A stretch of 36,654 bases of DNA from Gammaproteobacteria bacterium RIFCSPLOWO2_02_FULL_57_10 (GCA_001802565.1 MGYS01000009.1:21118-57771), one strand, 5' to 3'; shown: positions 10,142-19,935, counted from the first letter of the stretch. Numbers and translations are program-made. The notes: generated by a model not told the origin, from the sequence alone.

Positions 10142-10858
10142 CTACTCCGATTTCGCCGAAGATGAAACCAAAAAATAGCCATTCCCACGCACGGTCACTA
10201 TGTCAATGGCGCTGTCCAACAGAACGAGCTTTTTGCGAAGTCGACTTATCAGAACATCAACTGCGCGGTTCAATGGACCTCTCTCCATTCCGTAAATAGC
10301 TGAAAAAGCCCACTCGCGATCCACATAAGCCTCATCAGAGGCGAGAAACAGCGCAAGCAGTGCCAACTCTTTTTCCGTCAAACTTACTACACTGCCATGC
10401 GCTGATGACAGTCTGCGCTCGTCCCAGTTGATTCTTATCCCTGAGGACAATATTTCATTCGGGCGATAATTTGCGACTTTGCCTTCATACAGACGAAGAA
10501 CAGCCCCGATTCGCGCAACAAGCTCATCGATATCGTACGGTTTGGTAACATACTGATCGGCGCCCGCGTTCAGACAGTTGACTACGGTCCTCGTCCTGCG
10601 GTCGCCTGTCAGCATGATCACTGGAACACCGAGCGCTCCCTTGGCTCTCATGCATACATCCAGGCCGGAACACTTTTCATTCCCGAGAAAATAGTCGAGG
10701 ATAATCAGGCTCGGTGCTGCCCCGCCATCCAGCCAGGCAAAAAAATTGACGCTCTGACAGAATGAAATGCAGGAATATTTTCTGCGCTCAAGCTGCCTTT
10801 TGAGAAACAACGCAGCAATCTCATCGTCATCAAGTATGCAAATCAATCTCTTCTTCAT
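10142..10858 (-). CDS. OmpR-type response regulator (receiver + winged helix)
   Basis: ICILDDDEIAALFLKRQ, LIILDYFLGNEKCSGLDV, VIMLTGDR, YVTKPYDIDELVARI; C-term VSLTEKELALLALFL...VDVLISRLRKKL...IVTVRGNGYFL. Confidence 0.9.
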   Translation of the reverse strand: MKKRLICILDDDEIAALFLKRQLERRKYSCISFCQSVNFFAWLDGGAAPSLIILDYFLGNEKCSGLDVCMRAKGALGVPVIMLTGDRRTRTVVNCLNAGADQYVTKPYDIDELVARIGAVLRLYEGKVANYRPNEILSSGIRINWDERRLSSAHGSVVSLTEKELALLALFLASDEAYVDREWAFSAIYGMERGPLNRAVDVLISRLRKKLVLLDSAIDIVTVRGNGYFLVSSSAKSE

Positions 10859-11020
10859 CGATTTCTTTTCGAAAACTTCCCCTATGGGAAGTAGCTCACG
10901 TAATCAAGAATACCTTGTCCTGCTCAGCTGGAATGATATGCACACATGGCATTGATACAATTTTTTACATTCCTGCCAACGGCTCACTGCTACAATCTTT
11001 TCCGAAACGGGAGTCATTGT

Positions 11021-11287
11021 ATGCAAAATTCAAATGAAGCGAAAGCACTTGTAGCAATTGGAATGAATGGGGAGATGGTAATTTTGAGCGTGTCTCCTGA
11101 AAATTACGAACTGACTTTGGATGCAAAAACCTACCCCGCTGAGCTCGCCCTGTGGCCAAGTGCGGCACCCCTGCCTCGAGATCCCGGACTTTATGAATTC
11201 AAAGGTTACACCGCACTTGAGGTCTTTGACGACCTTTCACCAGTAACCGTTCATAGAGGTTCATTCGAACGCGTGGTTGGATATTGA
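11021..11287 (+). CDS. Small protein of unknown function (88 aa)
   Basis: ATG at 11021 (MQNSNEAKALVAIGMNGEMVILSVSPENYELTLDAKTYP...); stop overlaps the upstream-most possible start of the next kinase; the ORF-track start at 10946 is less likely. Confidence 0.6.
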   Translation: MQNSNEAKALVAIGMNGEMVILSVSPENYELTLDAKTYPAELALWPSAAPLPRDPGLYEFKGYTALEVFDDLSPVTVHRGSFERVVGY

Positions 11288-13839
11288 TCCCTCCTGTACG
11301 GACGAACGCCGAAATGGCTGTTATGTTGATGTCAACAGATCGCGCCACTTGTCACAAGCAGGTTGATGAAGAAGCAGACGCGGGCACCGACACGATCGTC
11401 ATATTGAGCGACAATGGAGTAATCCAAGCGGCGGAGGAAACCCCCTGGAACCGTCTTGGATTCCCAACACTAGCCAACATCCAATTCTCGGATTTTGTAC
11501 ACCCTGATGACGTTGAGTTCACTCAGGCTGCTCTTGAGACACTCAAAGAGCGAGGTGGCGAAATGAAGATCAGAAATCGCTGCCGAAAAAGCGACGGGAG
11601 CTATGTTCCCATTGACTGGACTTGCGCCGTCTATCCACTTGGAAAATCAATTCAATGCAGTGCAAGACTGCACTTGGCTAAGTTCACTGGCGCTGCAAAG
11701 CGGCTGGCAAACAGTGCACTCCTTAGCGCTGTAAGTCAGGCTCTCTCGATGTTCATAAGTGAGGAAAATCGCAAAGCGCCCTTCGAAACATTGCTCAAAC
11801 ACCTCCTCAGCATATCCTCAAGCGAATATGGATTCATAGGCGAAGTTCACTACACGAATGGAGAAATCCCCTTCCTGAGAACACACGCAATTACGAACAT
11901 CGGTTGGGATGAAGAGACGCGCGCGATCTATGACAAACAATCTTCTCTGGGAGGCCTGGAATTTCATAACCTGAACACTTTGTTTGGTCGCGTCATGACA
12001 TCAGGAAAGGCTGTAATGTCGAACTCCCCGTCTTCCGATCCTCGCCGCGGCGGTATTCCCAAGGGGCATCCGGCGCTGGATGCGTTTCTAGGATTACCAA
12101 TTTATAGCGGGCCGACGATGGTCGGCATGATCGGCGTCGCCAACCGCCCCGGAGGTTACGATTCCGAGATGATAGGTGATTTGGAAATTTTCCTCTCTAC
12201 TTGCTCTACACTTATCATGGCCATCAGGGCTGAGCGGGCTAGGCGCGATGCCGATACCAAACTCGAACAGGGAAAAACTATGCTGCGTGCGATAGTGGAG
12301 ACAGTACAAGATGGTATTTTCGCCACAGACGCGTCAGGAAGTATGTTGCTTGCTAATCCCGGCTTCATAAAGATGTTCGGAATCAATACCCCGAATGTCG
12401 AAGGCTTGAGTATTTTGGACCTCATAGTCTCCGCAGATGAAAGTCCTATAAGCCTGCCGGAAATCTCCCCCACCGGAAACAGATTTTACTCTGACAAATC
12501 CTTACGCGGCGTGAAAAACCGCAGCGGTGAATTCCCCGTTGAACTTACGCTTTGCGCCACGCAAGTCTCAGAACAAAAGCTGATCGTCGGAACCGTGCGT
12601 GATATCACAGAATTGAAACAGGCTGAATCGAACTTGATCAGCGCGAAGCAACTAGCCGAATTTGCAAACAAGGCGAAGAGTCAGTTCCTGGCTAATATGA
12701 GTCACGAAGTCCGCACCCCAATGAATGGCATCATCGGCATGACGGAATTGATCCTGGGGACGCAATTGACGTCGGTGCAACGTGATTACGTGGAGACACT
12801 GCGGGAGTCGTCGGAATTCCTGTTGAATATTATCAACGACATTCTCGATTTCTCCAAGATTGAAGCGGGGCGCGTCGATATCGAGATGGTCGGGTTTGAT
12901 TTTTTCAAAATGCTGGACGGTTTAATGCGGGAATTTCGCTTGCGGGCTGAATATAAGGGGCTCGAACTTCAGTTTGATTCTCCGTCTGCCACCCCAGCGA
13001 TTGTGATTGGAGATCAAAAGCGACTAAGGCAAGTACTTCTCAACATCCTTGACAACGCAATCAAGTTTACCGAGAGAGGTCGCATAGCTGTCGCTGTAGA
13101 GACTCTTTCCAAGAGCGAAACGAGTGCAACCGTACGCTTTGAGGTCAGCGACACCGGCATCGGCATTGCCTCAGACTCACAGGCCGCAATTTTCGAACCC
13201 TTCCAGCAAGCTGATTCTTCGGTAACACGCCGCTTTGGCGGAACGGGCTTGGGACTCAGCATATGCCAAAGCCTCCTGAGCGCAATGGGGGGCACTTTGG
13301 AGCTTAGGAGCGAACTGCATGTCGGCACTACCTTGTCATTCACGCTGACATTTGAGCTGCCGGAAAATGCTACCTCTGAAGTCAATCTTCTTTCCGACGC
13401 GGCTCGCACAGAAGACGCCCCTCTGAGGAATCTCAAAGATGGTATCGGCAATCAGGAACAAAATGCCTTACGGATTCTGCTGGCCGAAGACAATGAGATC
13501 AACCAGAAACTTATGCATCATATGCTCGAAAAAAACGGCCACTTTGTCGCGCTCGCGGAAGACGGCGAGAAGGCCGTACAGTTGGCCGTTGAAGGACACT
13601 TTGATGTGATACTGATGGATGTTCATATGCCACGTCTGGGAGGGCTGGATGCCACAAAGCAAATTCGCGCCCATGAATCGGGAAGAGATCGAAGATCAAC
13701 CATCATCGCGCTAACTGCCGACGCGATGCCTGAGGATCGCGATTTATGTATAGAAGCGGGAATGGACGCTTATCTTTCGAAGCCGATAAGAAGCGCCGAA
13801 TTGCAGTCAATTCTCTCACGTATAAATGTCGCCTCTTGA
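11284..13839 (+). CDS. Hybrid sensor histidine kinase (PAS-GAF-PAS-HisKA-HATPase-REC)
   Basis: H-box AKSQFLANMSHEVRTPMNGIIGMTELI; G-box RRFGGTGLGLSICQSLLSAMGG; receiver ILLAEDNEINQKLM...VILMDVHMPRLGG...YLSKPI; N-terminal PAS- and GAF-like regions. Start TTG 11284 or ATG 11314. Confidence 0.92.
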   Translation: MIPPVRTNAEMAVMLMSTDRATCHKQVDEEADAGTDTIVILSDNGVIQAAEETPWNRLGFPTLANIQFSDFVHPDDVEFTQAALETLKERGGEMKIRNRCRKSDGSYVPIDWTCAVYPLGKSIQCSARLHLAKFTGAAKRLANSALLSAVSQALSMFISEENRKAPFETLLKHLLSISSSEYGFIGEVHYTNGEIPFLRTHAITNIGWDEETRAIYDKQSSLGGLEFHNLNTLFGRVMTSGKAVMSNSPSSDPRRGGIPKGHPALDAFLGLPIYSGPTMVGMIGVANRPGGYDSEMIGDLEIFLSTCSTLIMAIRAERARRDADTKLEQGKTMLRAIVETVQDGIFATDASGSMLLANPGFIKMFGINTPNVEGLSILDLIVSADESPISLPEISPTGNRFYSDKSLRGVKNRSGEFPVELTLCATQVSEQKLIVGTVRDITELKQAESNLISAKQLAEFANKAKSQFLANMSHEVRTPMNGIIGMTELILGTQLTSVQRDYVETLRESSEFLLNIINDILDFSKIEAGRVDIEMVGFDFFKMLDGLMREFRLRAEYKGLELQFDSPSATPAIVIGDQKRLRQVLLNILDNAIKFTERGRIAVAVETLSKSETSATVRFEVSDTGIGIASDSQAAIFEPFQQADSSVTRRFGGTGLGLSICQSLLSAMGGTLELRSELHVGTTLSFTLTFELPENATSEVNLLSDAARTEDAPLRNLKDGIGNQEQNALRILLAEDNEINQKLMHHMLEKNGHFVALAEDGEKAVQLAVEGHFDVILMDVHMPRLGGLDATKQIRAHESGRDRRSTIIALTADAMPEDRDLCIEAGMDAYLSKPIRSAELQSILSRINVAS

Positions 13840-13914
13840 TACCCGTGCTTTTCCACGAGGCCCAAACGCTCGCTATGAATCAAGAAGTGCCACATCAGAC
13901 AACAGGAAGACACC

Positions 13915-15186
13915 ATGCCCGTAAAACAAGATCTACCACTGCTGCTGGTTGTAGATGACGATTCGTTTTTCCTTAAGCAGGTCGCATTTACTGCACAGTC
14001 TATCTACCGAGTCATTCAGGCATCGACACTTGGAGAAATCGGGAATTTGCATTTTAGCAACCTGCACACATTGATTCTTGATCTCAATATCCCAAACGGC
14101 AATGCCGTTGAATTCATGCTCTCCTTCCCGGACATCGCTCATCGCGTCAACCTGATCATCATCAGCGGGCTGGACACAAAGACTGTCAATCTATGCGCCG
14201 CGATCGCGGAAAACACACAATTCAAATCGGTACACTCCATCAAGAAGCCATTCAATGTCAGCGCTCTCCGAGACCTGCTGGAAAGGCTTGCATGCTTCAA
14301 AGATATTTCCCCGAGATCCAGCGCTGTTGCAGCTCAAGAGAAGAGGACCACAGCCGCCGAAGTCAGGACAGCACTTGCAAACAAAGAGTTTGTGACCTAC
14401 TTTCAGCCTCAGATATGCTCGAAGGAGGGACGTTTTTCCGGAGCGGAAGCGCTGATAAGGTGGCGCCATCCAGCCAAAGGGATATTACAGCCGTCTCTTT
14501 TTATCGAGCTACTGGAGTCTCAAGAGTTGGCGTTGCCGTTTACGCTTTACGTGGCCGAAGACGCTGTGCGGCGATTCCAATCGATAGAGCCCGAGCTTCG
14601 CAGGGGCGCTAAGCTCAGCATCAATGTCCCACATGCAGCGCTTGAAGAGCCTCGCTTCACCGAACAGATTTGTGAAATTCTGGATAGGCATTCCTTCCAC
14701 CCATCCGATTTAGTTATAGAGATTACAGAACGCGGTGTGCGTGGAAATTCCTGCGCAGACATCAGCTCAGTAGCTATGATGAGGATCAAGGGTATTGAAA
14801 TATCGATCGACGATTTTGGGACTGGCAACTCGGGATTCGAAAGGCTTAAAACCCTGGCGGTGGATGAAATCAAGATTGACAAGATGTTCATTGGAGACAT
14901 CTGCGAGTCCAGAACCTCTCAACTGCTGGTGCAATCCATTATGCAGATGGCAAAGACATTAGACATAAGAGTGGTTATCGAAGGAATTGAGACGGAAGAC
15001 TCTCTACGCTGGCTGCGTGAACAAGGGAATTTCATTGCGCAAGGTTATTATTTCTCCAAACCGGTATCATGCAGCGCATTGATTGAATTTCTCCAGAAAC
15101 TTAACCAAAATTCGATCTCTCCTTGCAACAATATTTTCGGCGAGTCCTGCGCGATCGACACCTATCCGATATCGGTGGGTCGATAG
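13915..15186 (+). CDS. Response regulator with C-terminal EAL (c-di-GMP phosphodiesterase) domain
   Basis: REC LLVVDDDSFFLKQ...LDLNIPNG...IKKPF; EAL FQPQI...GAEALIRWRHP, SINVPHAAL, VIEITE, IDDFGTGNSG, EIKIDKMFI, VIEGIET, QGYYFSKP, so the main catalytic residues appear present. Confidence 0.92.
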   Translation: MPVKQDLPLLLVVDDDSFFLKQVAFTAQSIYRVIQASTLGEIGNLHFSNLHTLILDLNIPNGNAVEFMLSFPDIAHRVNLIIISGLDTKTVNLCAAIAENTQFKSVHSIKKPFNVSALRDLLERLACFKDISPRSSAVAAQEKRTTAAEVRTALANKEFVTYFQPQICSKEGRFSGAEALIRWRHPAKGILQPSLFIELLESQELALPFTLYVAEDAVRRFQSIEPELRRGAKLSINVPHAALEEPRFTEQICEILDRHSFHPSDLVIEITERGVRGNSCADISSVAMMRIKGIEISIDDFGTGNSGFERLKTLAVDEIKIDKMFIGDICESRTSQLLVQSIMQMAKTLDIRVVIEGIETEDSLRWLREQGNFIAQGYYFSKPVSCSALIEFLQKLNQNSISPCNNIFGESCAIDTYPISVGR

Positions 15187-16637
15187 ACCGCCACTTGCTC
15201 ATACCCCGCATCGCGCAGGTGCGACGCGTGCAGACGACTCATGATTCCTCTGTCGCAATAAAGCAGATATTGTCGCCCTTGTGGCAAATCTGAAAAGCGC
15301 GTGCGCAGTTCGTAAAAGGGAATCTTCTCGACGGCGGCTTGCACATCGACCGGCAGTACCAACGGACAAGCCTCTTCTTCCTCGGGGTGGCGAATGTCGA
15401 TGATGACAACACCGTTCTCGGGAGCTGCCACCTCCTCTACCTTCACCGCCTTGTTGCCAACACCCTCGATCACTCGATCAATCATCTGAATCTCGATGTT
15501 CTGGATTGCCGTTTCCAGAACCTCGAAATTGAACAGCGCTTCTTCCGCTTCGATACGGGGCAACCTGGCCCGTGTGGTGGGCCGCACCGAGATGACGCCG
15601 CAGTATTCCGGCACATGTCTGGAGAATTCCTCCGTCCCGATCTGTCTGGCGAGATCGATGATCTCCTGCTTATCGCTCGTAATCAGAGGGCGCAGCACCA
15701 GCTTGTCGGTCACACGGTCGATGATCGCGAGGTTGGCGATAGTCTGACTCGCGACTTGCGCCACACACTCACCAGTGACTATTGCCTCCAGCTTGAGAAA
15801 ACCCGCCACTCTGTCCGCAGCGCGCAGCATCATGCGCTTGAGCACTACCCCCATCTGCGTCTTGCCGATCTTGGTGACAATCTCCTCCACCACCCCTTCA
15901 AACGGCACCGTCACAAACTTCACACGGTGCGAGGCACCATATTTGAGCCACAGATACAGGGCGACCTCTTTGACCGCGAGTTCATGCTCGCGTCCACCCA
16001 GGTTGAAAAAACAATAGTGGGTAATCAGCCCGCGCCGGATGCACAGATAGCTTGAGACCGCTGAATCGAAGCCTCCCGAAATCAGTGACAGCACCCCATC
16101 CTGCGTCCCCAGGGGATAGCCACCCAGCCCCTTGACCGTGCGCTCCACCACAAACATCTCATCGTGATGAATCTCGATCTTGACCTCGACTTCAGGGTGA
16201 TCAAGATTGACGCCACGGGCTCCATAGCCTTTCATCAGACCTGCGCCGACAAACCGCTCCACATCCATGGAGTTGTAGGGATGCACACCCTGCCGTTTGC
16301 AGCGCACGGCAAAGGTCTTGCCTTGCAGTAGAGGCCCATAACACACTCGAGCAAGCTCCAATATTCCGTCCAGGTCTGGAAGCGGACACTTGCGCACCTG
16401 CATCACCGCAGCAATGCCCGGGGTATGCGCAAGCAACATCATGATGCGCTCCAGGATGACCGGATCCGAGATTTCCGTGCGGATCTCCAGATTATCCCAT
16501 TCCCCGATGATGCTGATTGCCTCGTCAATCACTGTCAGCCGGGTGCGCAGGCTGCGCCTGAGCACGCGAATCATGCGCCGACGGACCTGACGGGTCTTGA
16601 TGATAATCTCTGGAAAAAAGCGCACGACAAACAGCAT
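15162..16637 (-). CDS. thiI: tRNA 4-thiouridine synthase ThiI with C-terminal rhodanese domain
   Basis: THUMP region, PP-loop GVLSLISGGFDSAVSSYLCIRRG, GECVAQVASQT, rhodanese tail with YCDRGIMS. Confidence 0.94.
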   Translation of the reverse strand: MLFVVRFFPEIIIKTRQVRRRMIRVLRRSLRTRLTVIDEAISIIGEWDNLEIRTEISDPVILERIMMLLAHTPGIAAVMQVRKCPLPDLDGILELARVCYGPLLQGKTFAVRCKRQGVHPYNSMDVERFVGAGLMKGYGARGVNLDHPEVEVKIEIHHDEMFVVERTVKGLGGYPLGTQDGVLSLISGGFDSAVSSYLCIRRGLITHYCFFNLGGREHELAVKEVALYLWLKYGASHRVKFVTVPFEGVVEEIVTKIGKTQMGVVLKRMMLRAADRVAGFLKLEAIVTGECVAQVASQTIANLAIIDRVTDKLVLRPLITSDKQEIIDLARQIGTEEFSRHVPEYCGVISVRPTTRARLPRIEAEEALFNFEVLETAIQNIEIQMIDRVIEGVGNKAVKVEEVAAPENGVVIIDIRHPEEEEACPLVLPVDVQAAVEKIPFYELRTRFSDLPQGRQYLLYCDRGIMSRLHASHLRDAGYEQVAVYRPTDIG

Positions 16638-16680
16638 GAATTCAACTCACAGGTGGCAAAAAAGGTCGACGGCAAAGAGG

Positions 16681-16727
16681 AGCACCATTTTGGATCACAA
16701 ACAAAATGCACGCACCAAAAAGGAGCA
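16681..16727 (+). promoter_or_regulatory. Two putative NtrC-binding boxes upstream of glnA
   Basis: AGCACC-ATTTT-GGATCA (16681-16697) and CGCACC-AAAAA-GGAGCA (16711-16727), imperfect matches to TGCACC-N5-GGTGCA, 30 bp apart. Confidence 0.6.
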
Positions 16728-16799
16728 ATGATCGTGCGGGCTCGGAGGAGGACAGAGTGCCAAGCCTTGAAAACGCTCGCTATGCAGGGCACCCCCAAC

Positions 16800-16815
16800 T
16801 GGCATATATTTTGCT
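16800..16815 (+). promoter_or_regulatory. Putative sigma54 (-24/-12) promoter of glnA
   Basis: TGGCAT-ATATT-TTGCT: GG-N10-GC spacing and near-consensus to TGGCAC-N5-TTGCW. Confidence 0.75.
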
Positions 16816-17024
16816 CCACCCCTGCACACAAGGCCCGCTGGCGCGCTATTATAGTCCCGATGGAGCAGCTTGTTGAGCGCAGCCCACTGCACTTCTTCAG
16901 CGACCCGCGTTATAGTGAGGCTTTACTGGGGAATCGCGAGTATATCGGCGATTCCAGCCTTTAACCCGTGACACCGTAATGTCACGAACTGTTGTCACGA
17001 TCTCGATCACTCGGAGGATCAAGA

Positions 17025-18434
17025 ATGTCTGCAAAGACTTTGAAATTAATAAAAGATAACGATGTAAAGTGGGTTGACCTCCGTTTTACGGACACCAAGG
17101 GCAAAGAGCAGCATGTGACTTTCCCTGCGGCCGTTGTTGACGAGACTTTCATGGAAGGCGTCATGTTCGATGGCTCTTCAGTCGCTGGCTGGAAAGGCAT
17201 CAACGAGTCCGACATGATCCTGCGCCCGGATGACAGCACTGCCGTGCTCGACCCGTTTGCGGACGAGCCACAGCTCAACCTCACCTGCGACATCATCGAA
17301 CCTAAGACCATGCAGGGTTACAACCGCGATCCGCGCTCTGTTGCGCGTCGTGCGGAAGAATTCCTGAAGTCTACAGGTATCGGCGACAAAGCCTTCTTCG
17401 GTCCGGAGCCTGAATTCTTCGTATTCGATCAGGTGAAGTGGAAGACTGAAATGAACCGCTCCTTCTTCGAGATCATCTCCGACGAAGCAGCCTGGTCAAG
17501 CGACGCAGCGATCGAAGGCGGTAACAAGGGCCACCGTCCAAAAGTAAAAGGCGGCTATTTCCCCGTTCCTCCAATCGACTCCTTCCATGATCTGCGTGGC
17601 GCCATGTGCGACACCATGACTGAAATGGGTCTGGTCATCGAGCTGCACCACCACGAAGTGGGCAACGCCGGCCAGCTGGAAATCGGTGCCAAATTCAACA
17701 CGCTCGTGAAGAAAGCCGACGAAGTACAGATCCTGAAGTACTGCATCCACAACACTGCGGATGCCTACGGCAAGACTGCGACATTCATGCCCAAGCCTCT
17801 GGTAGGCGACAACGGCAGCGGCATGCACGTGCACATGTCTATCTCCAAAGATGGCAAGAACGTGTTTGCGGGCGACCAGTATGCTGGTCTGTCCATGGAA
17901 GCCCTGTATTACATCGGCGGTATCATCAAGCACGCCAAGGCACTGAACGCTTTCGGCAACGCTTCCACCAACTCTTACAAGCGTCTGGTGAAAGGCTTCG
18001 AAGCCCCGACTCTGCTGGCTTACTCGTCACGTAACCGCTCTGCGGCGATCCGTATTCCTTACGTCCTTGGCGGCAACCCGCGCGCCATCCGTATCGAAGT
18101 GCGCTTCGGTGACCCCACAGCGAACCCCTACCTGTTCTTCGCGGCGATGCTGATGGCCGGTATCGACGGTATCAAAAACAAGATTCACCCCGGCGACCCA
18201 GCCACCAAGGACCTCTACGACCTGGAGCCGGAAGAAGAGGCGTTGATTCCACGCGTCTGCTACTCCCTGGACGAAGCACTGGAAGCCCTGGACAAGGACC
18301 GCGACTTCCTGAAGCAGGGCGGCGTGTTCTGCGACGACCTGATCGATGCCTACATCGAACTGAAGTCCCTGGACTGCACACGTCTGAACATGTCCACTCA
18401 CCCGGTTGAGTTCGACATGTACTACAGCGTTTAA
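17025..18434 (+). CDS. glnA: Glutamine synthetase type I
   Basis: [35 protein letters not shown]...; [28 protein letters not shown]; adenylylation loop [26 protein letters not shown] 17025 with GGAGG upstream. Confidence 0.97.
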   Translation: MSAKTLKLIKDNDVKWVDLRFTDTKGKEQHVTFPAAVVDETFMEGVMFDGSSVAGWKGINESDMILRPDDSTAVLDPFADEPQLNLTCDIIEPKTMQGYNRDPRSVARRAEEFLKSTGIGDKAFFGPEPEFFVFDQVKWKTEMNRSFFEIISDEAAWSSDAAIEGGNKGHRPKVKGGYFPVPPIDSFHDLRGAMCDTMTEMGLVIELHHHEVGNAGQLEIGAKFNTLVKKADEVQILKYCIHNTADAYGKTATFMPKPLVGDNGSGMHVHMSISKDGKNVFAGDQYAGLSMEALYYIGGIIKHAKALNAFGNASTNSYKRLVKGFEAPTLLAYSSRNRSAAIRIPYVLGGNPRAIRIEVRFGDPTANPYLFFAAMLMAGIDGIKNKIHPGDPATKDLYDLEPEEEALIPRVCYSLDEALEALDKDRDFLKQGGVFCDDLIDAYIELKSLDCTRLNMSTHPVEFDMYYSV

Positions 18435-18457
18435 GATCGACGTCTGACAGAAGTCAT

Positions 18458-18488
18458 AAAAAAGCCCGGCGCTGCCGGGCTTTTTTTT
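18458..18488 (+). terminator. Rho-independent terminator of glnA
   Basis: AAAAAAGCCCGGC-GCT-GCCGGGCTTTTTTTT: perfect GC-rich stem plus T-run, 24 nt after the glnA stop. Confidence 0.95.
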
Positions 18489-18512
18489 GCCTCGAGATCC
18501 ACTGACTGTGGG

Positions 18513-18596
18513 TGTGGGAGCGAGCCCTGCTCGCGATTGAGCTCTCACATTGAACTTCAAACCGACACATTCATCGCGGGCAGGCCCGCTCCCACA
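18513..18596. repeat. Inverted pair of REP elements (BIME-like)
   Basis: TGTGGGAGCGAGCCCTGCTCGCGA (18513-18536) and inverted TCGCGGGCAGGCCCGCTCCCACA (18574-18596). Confidence 0.88.
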
Positions 18597-18643
18597 AAGC
18601 AGTGCAGCCTATGCCCAATATGGAACACCTGTTATTTGCACAT

Positions 18644-18660
18644 TGCACCAATTCGGTGCA
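18644..18660. promoter_or_regulatory. NtrC-binding box upstream of ntrBC
   Basis: TGCACC-AATTC-GGTGCA, perfect 6-bp dyad matching the NtrC site TGCACC-N5-GGTGCA. Confidence 0.8.
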
Positions 18661-18752
18661 TAGTGAAATCCGATTCTCACCCCTTTGTCTGTAAACCACG
18701 TAAATCAAGGCCTCACAGTAATTGGTTTAGTATTTGCATAATCAGCTGAGCG

Positions 18753-19904
18753 GTGGCCCTCAAAGCCGCTTTGATGCACCTGGAAAGAGCAGTTCCCTTG
18801 ACTATCGATAATCTGCACAGGCGACTATTGGACAATCTCAGCACGGGCGTGATCGTTTTCGATCACGATCTGCGGCTGGGCTATATCAACCTGGCTGCGG
18901 AAAGCATGCTCGCCCTCAGTGGCCGTCAGGTGCTTGGCGCCTGGATTGGTGACATCTTCCTGAACTCGGACCAGGACATTGCGGATATCCGCAACGCACA
19001 AACCAGCAACCACAGCTTTACCAAGCGCAAGGCGGAACTGCTCACGATCCAGGGGCAGACCATCAATGCCGATTACACGATCACACCTCTGGTCGATATG
19101 GCCGAAGCACACATCCTGATGGAGATTCAGGCCATCAACTATGCCGAGCGCATCAGCAAGGAAGAGGCACTGATCTCCACACACGAGACCACGCGGGAAC
19201 TGGTCCGCGGTCTGGCTCACGAGATCAAGAATCCACTGGGTGGAATTCGCGGCGCGGCACAGCTGCTCGCGCGCGAGCTGCCCAACAGCGATCTTACCGA
19301 CTACACCAATGTCATCATCGAGGAGGCTGATCGTCTGCATAAACTCGTCGACCGCCTCGTCGGATCGCGCAAGTTGCCCGAGTTGAAACTGATCAACATC
19401 CACGAGGTTCTGGAGCGCGTGCGCAATCTGATCGAGGCCGAGGTCATCGACAAGGACATTCGCATCGAGCGCAACTACGACCCCAGCATCCCCGATGTGA
19501 TGGCCGATTCCGAGCAGCTGATTCAGGCCGTGCTGAACATCGTGCGCAACGCCATGCAGGCGCTGGAGAGCCCAAATGTCCGACACAACACCGGCACCAT
19601 CGAATTGACCACGCGTGTGCTGCGCAACGTCACCATCGGATCGGTATTCCATCGTCTGGCCGCACGCATCGAGATTATCGATAACGGTCCCGGCATTCCC
19701 GACGATCTGATCGGCAGCATCTTCTATCCGATGATCAGCGGACGCGCCGAAGGCACAGGACTCGGACTGTCAATCGCGCACTCCATCATCACGCAGCACA
19801 AAGGGATGATCGAGTGCAGCAGCAAACCCGGCAAGACACGTTTCGCCATTTTCATTCCCGTAGCTCCACGACCGCGCGCCAAGCGCAAGTTGACAGAATC
19901 ATGA
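18753..19904 (+). CDS. ntrB: Nitrogen regulation sensor kinase NtrB
   Basis: PAS-like N-term; H-box ELVRGLAHEIKNPLGGIRGAAQLL; N-box QAVLNIVRNAMQAL; G-box GTGLGLSIAHSIITQHKG; adjacent to ntrC. Exact start uncertain (GTG 18753 or downstream). Confidence 0.94.
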   Translation: MALKAALMHLERAVPLTIDNLHRRLLDNLSTGVIVFDHDLRLGYINLAAESMLALSGRQVLGAWIGDIFLNSDQDIADIRNAQTSNHSFTKRKAELLTIQGQTINADYTITPLVDMAEAHILMEIQAINYAERISKEEALISTHETTRELVRGLAHEIKNPLGGIRGAAQLLARELPNSDLTDYTNVIIEEADRLHKLVDRLVGSRKLPELKLINIHEVLERVRNLIEAEVIDKDIRIERNYDPSIPDVMADSEQLIQAVLNIVRNAMQALESPNVRHNTGTIELTTRVLRNVTIGSVFHRLAARIEIIDNGPGIPDDLIGSIFYPMISGRAEGTGLGLSIAHSIITQHKGMIECSSKPGKTRFAIFIPVAPRPRAKRKLTES

Positions 19905-19935
19905 CGCAGCACACAATCTTCAGGAGCCCACAATC

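Noticed and set aside
10940-10975. Possible sigma54 promoter (TGGCATTGATACAATT) before the 88-aa gene
   Set aside because: Has TGGCAT but no GC at the -12 position with correct spacing.
16425-16964. 179-aa plus-strand ORF across the thiI start and glnA promoter
   Set aside because: Overlaps thiI antisense and the sigma54/NtrC region; no recognisable protein features.
18513-18596. REP pair after glnA as an additional intrinsic terminator or a small RNA gene
   Set aside because: The preceding GC stem plus T-run already explains termination; the pair matches the dispersed REP family and has no T-tract.
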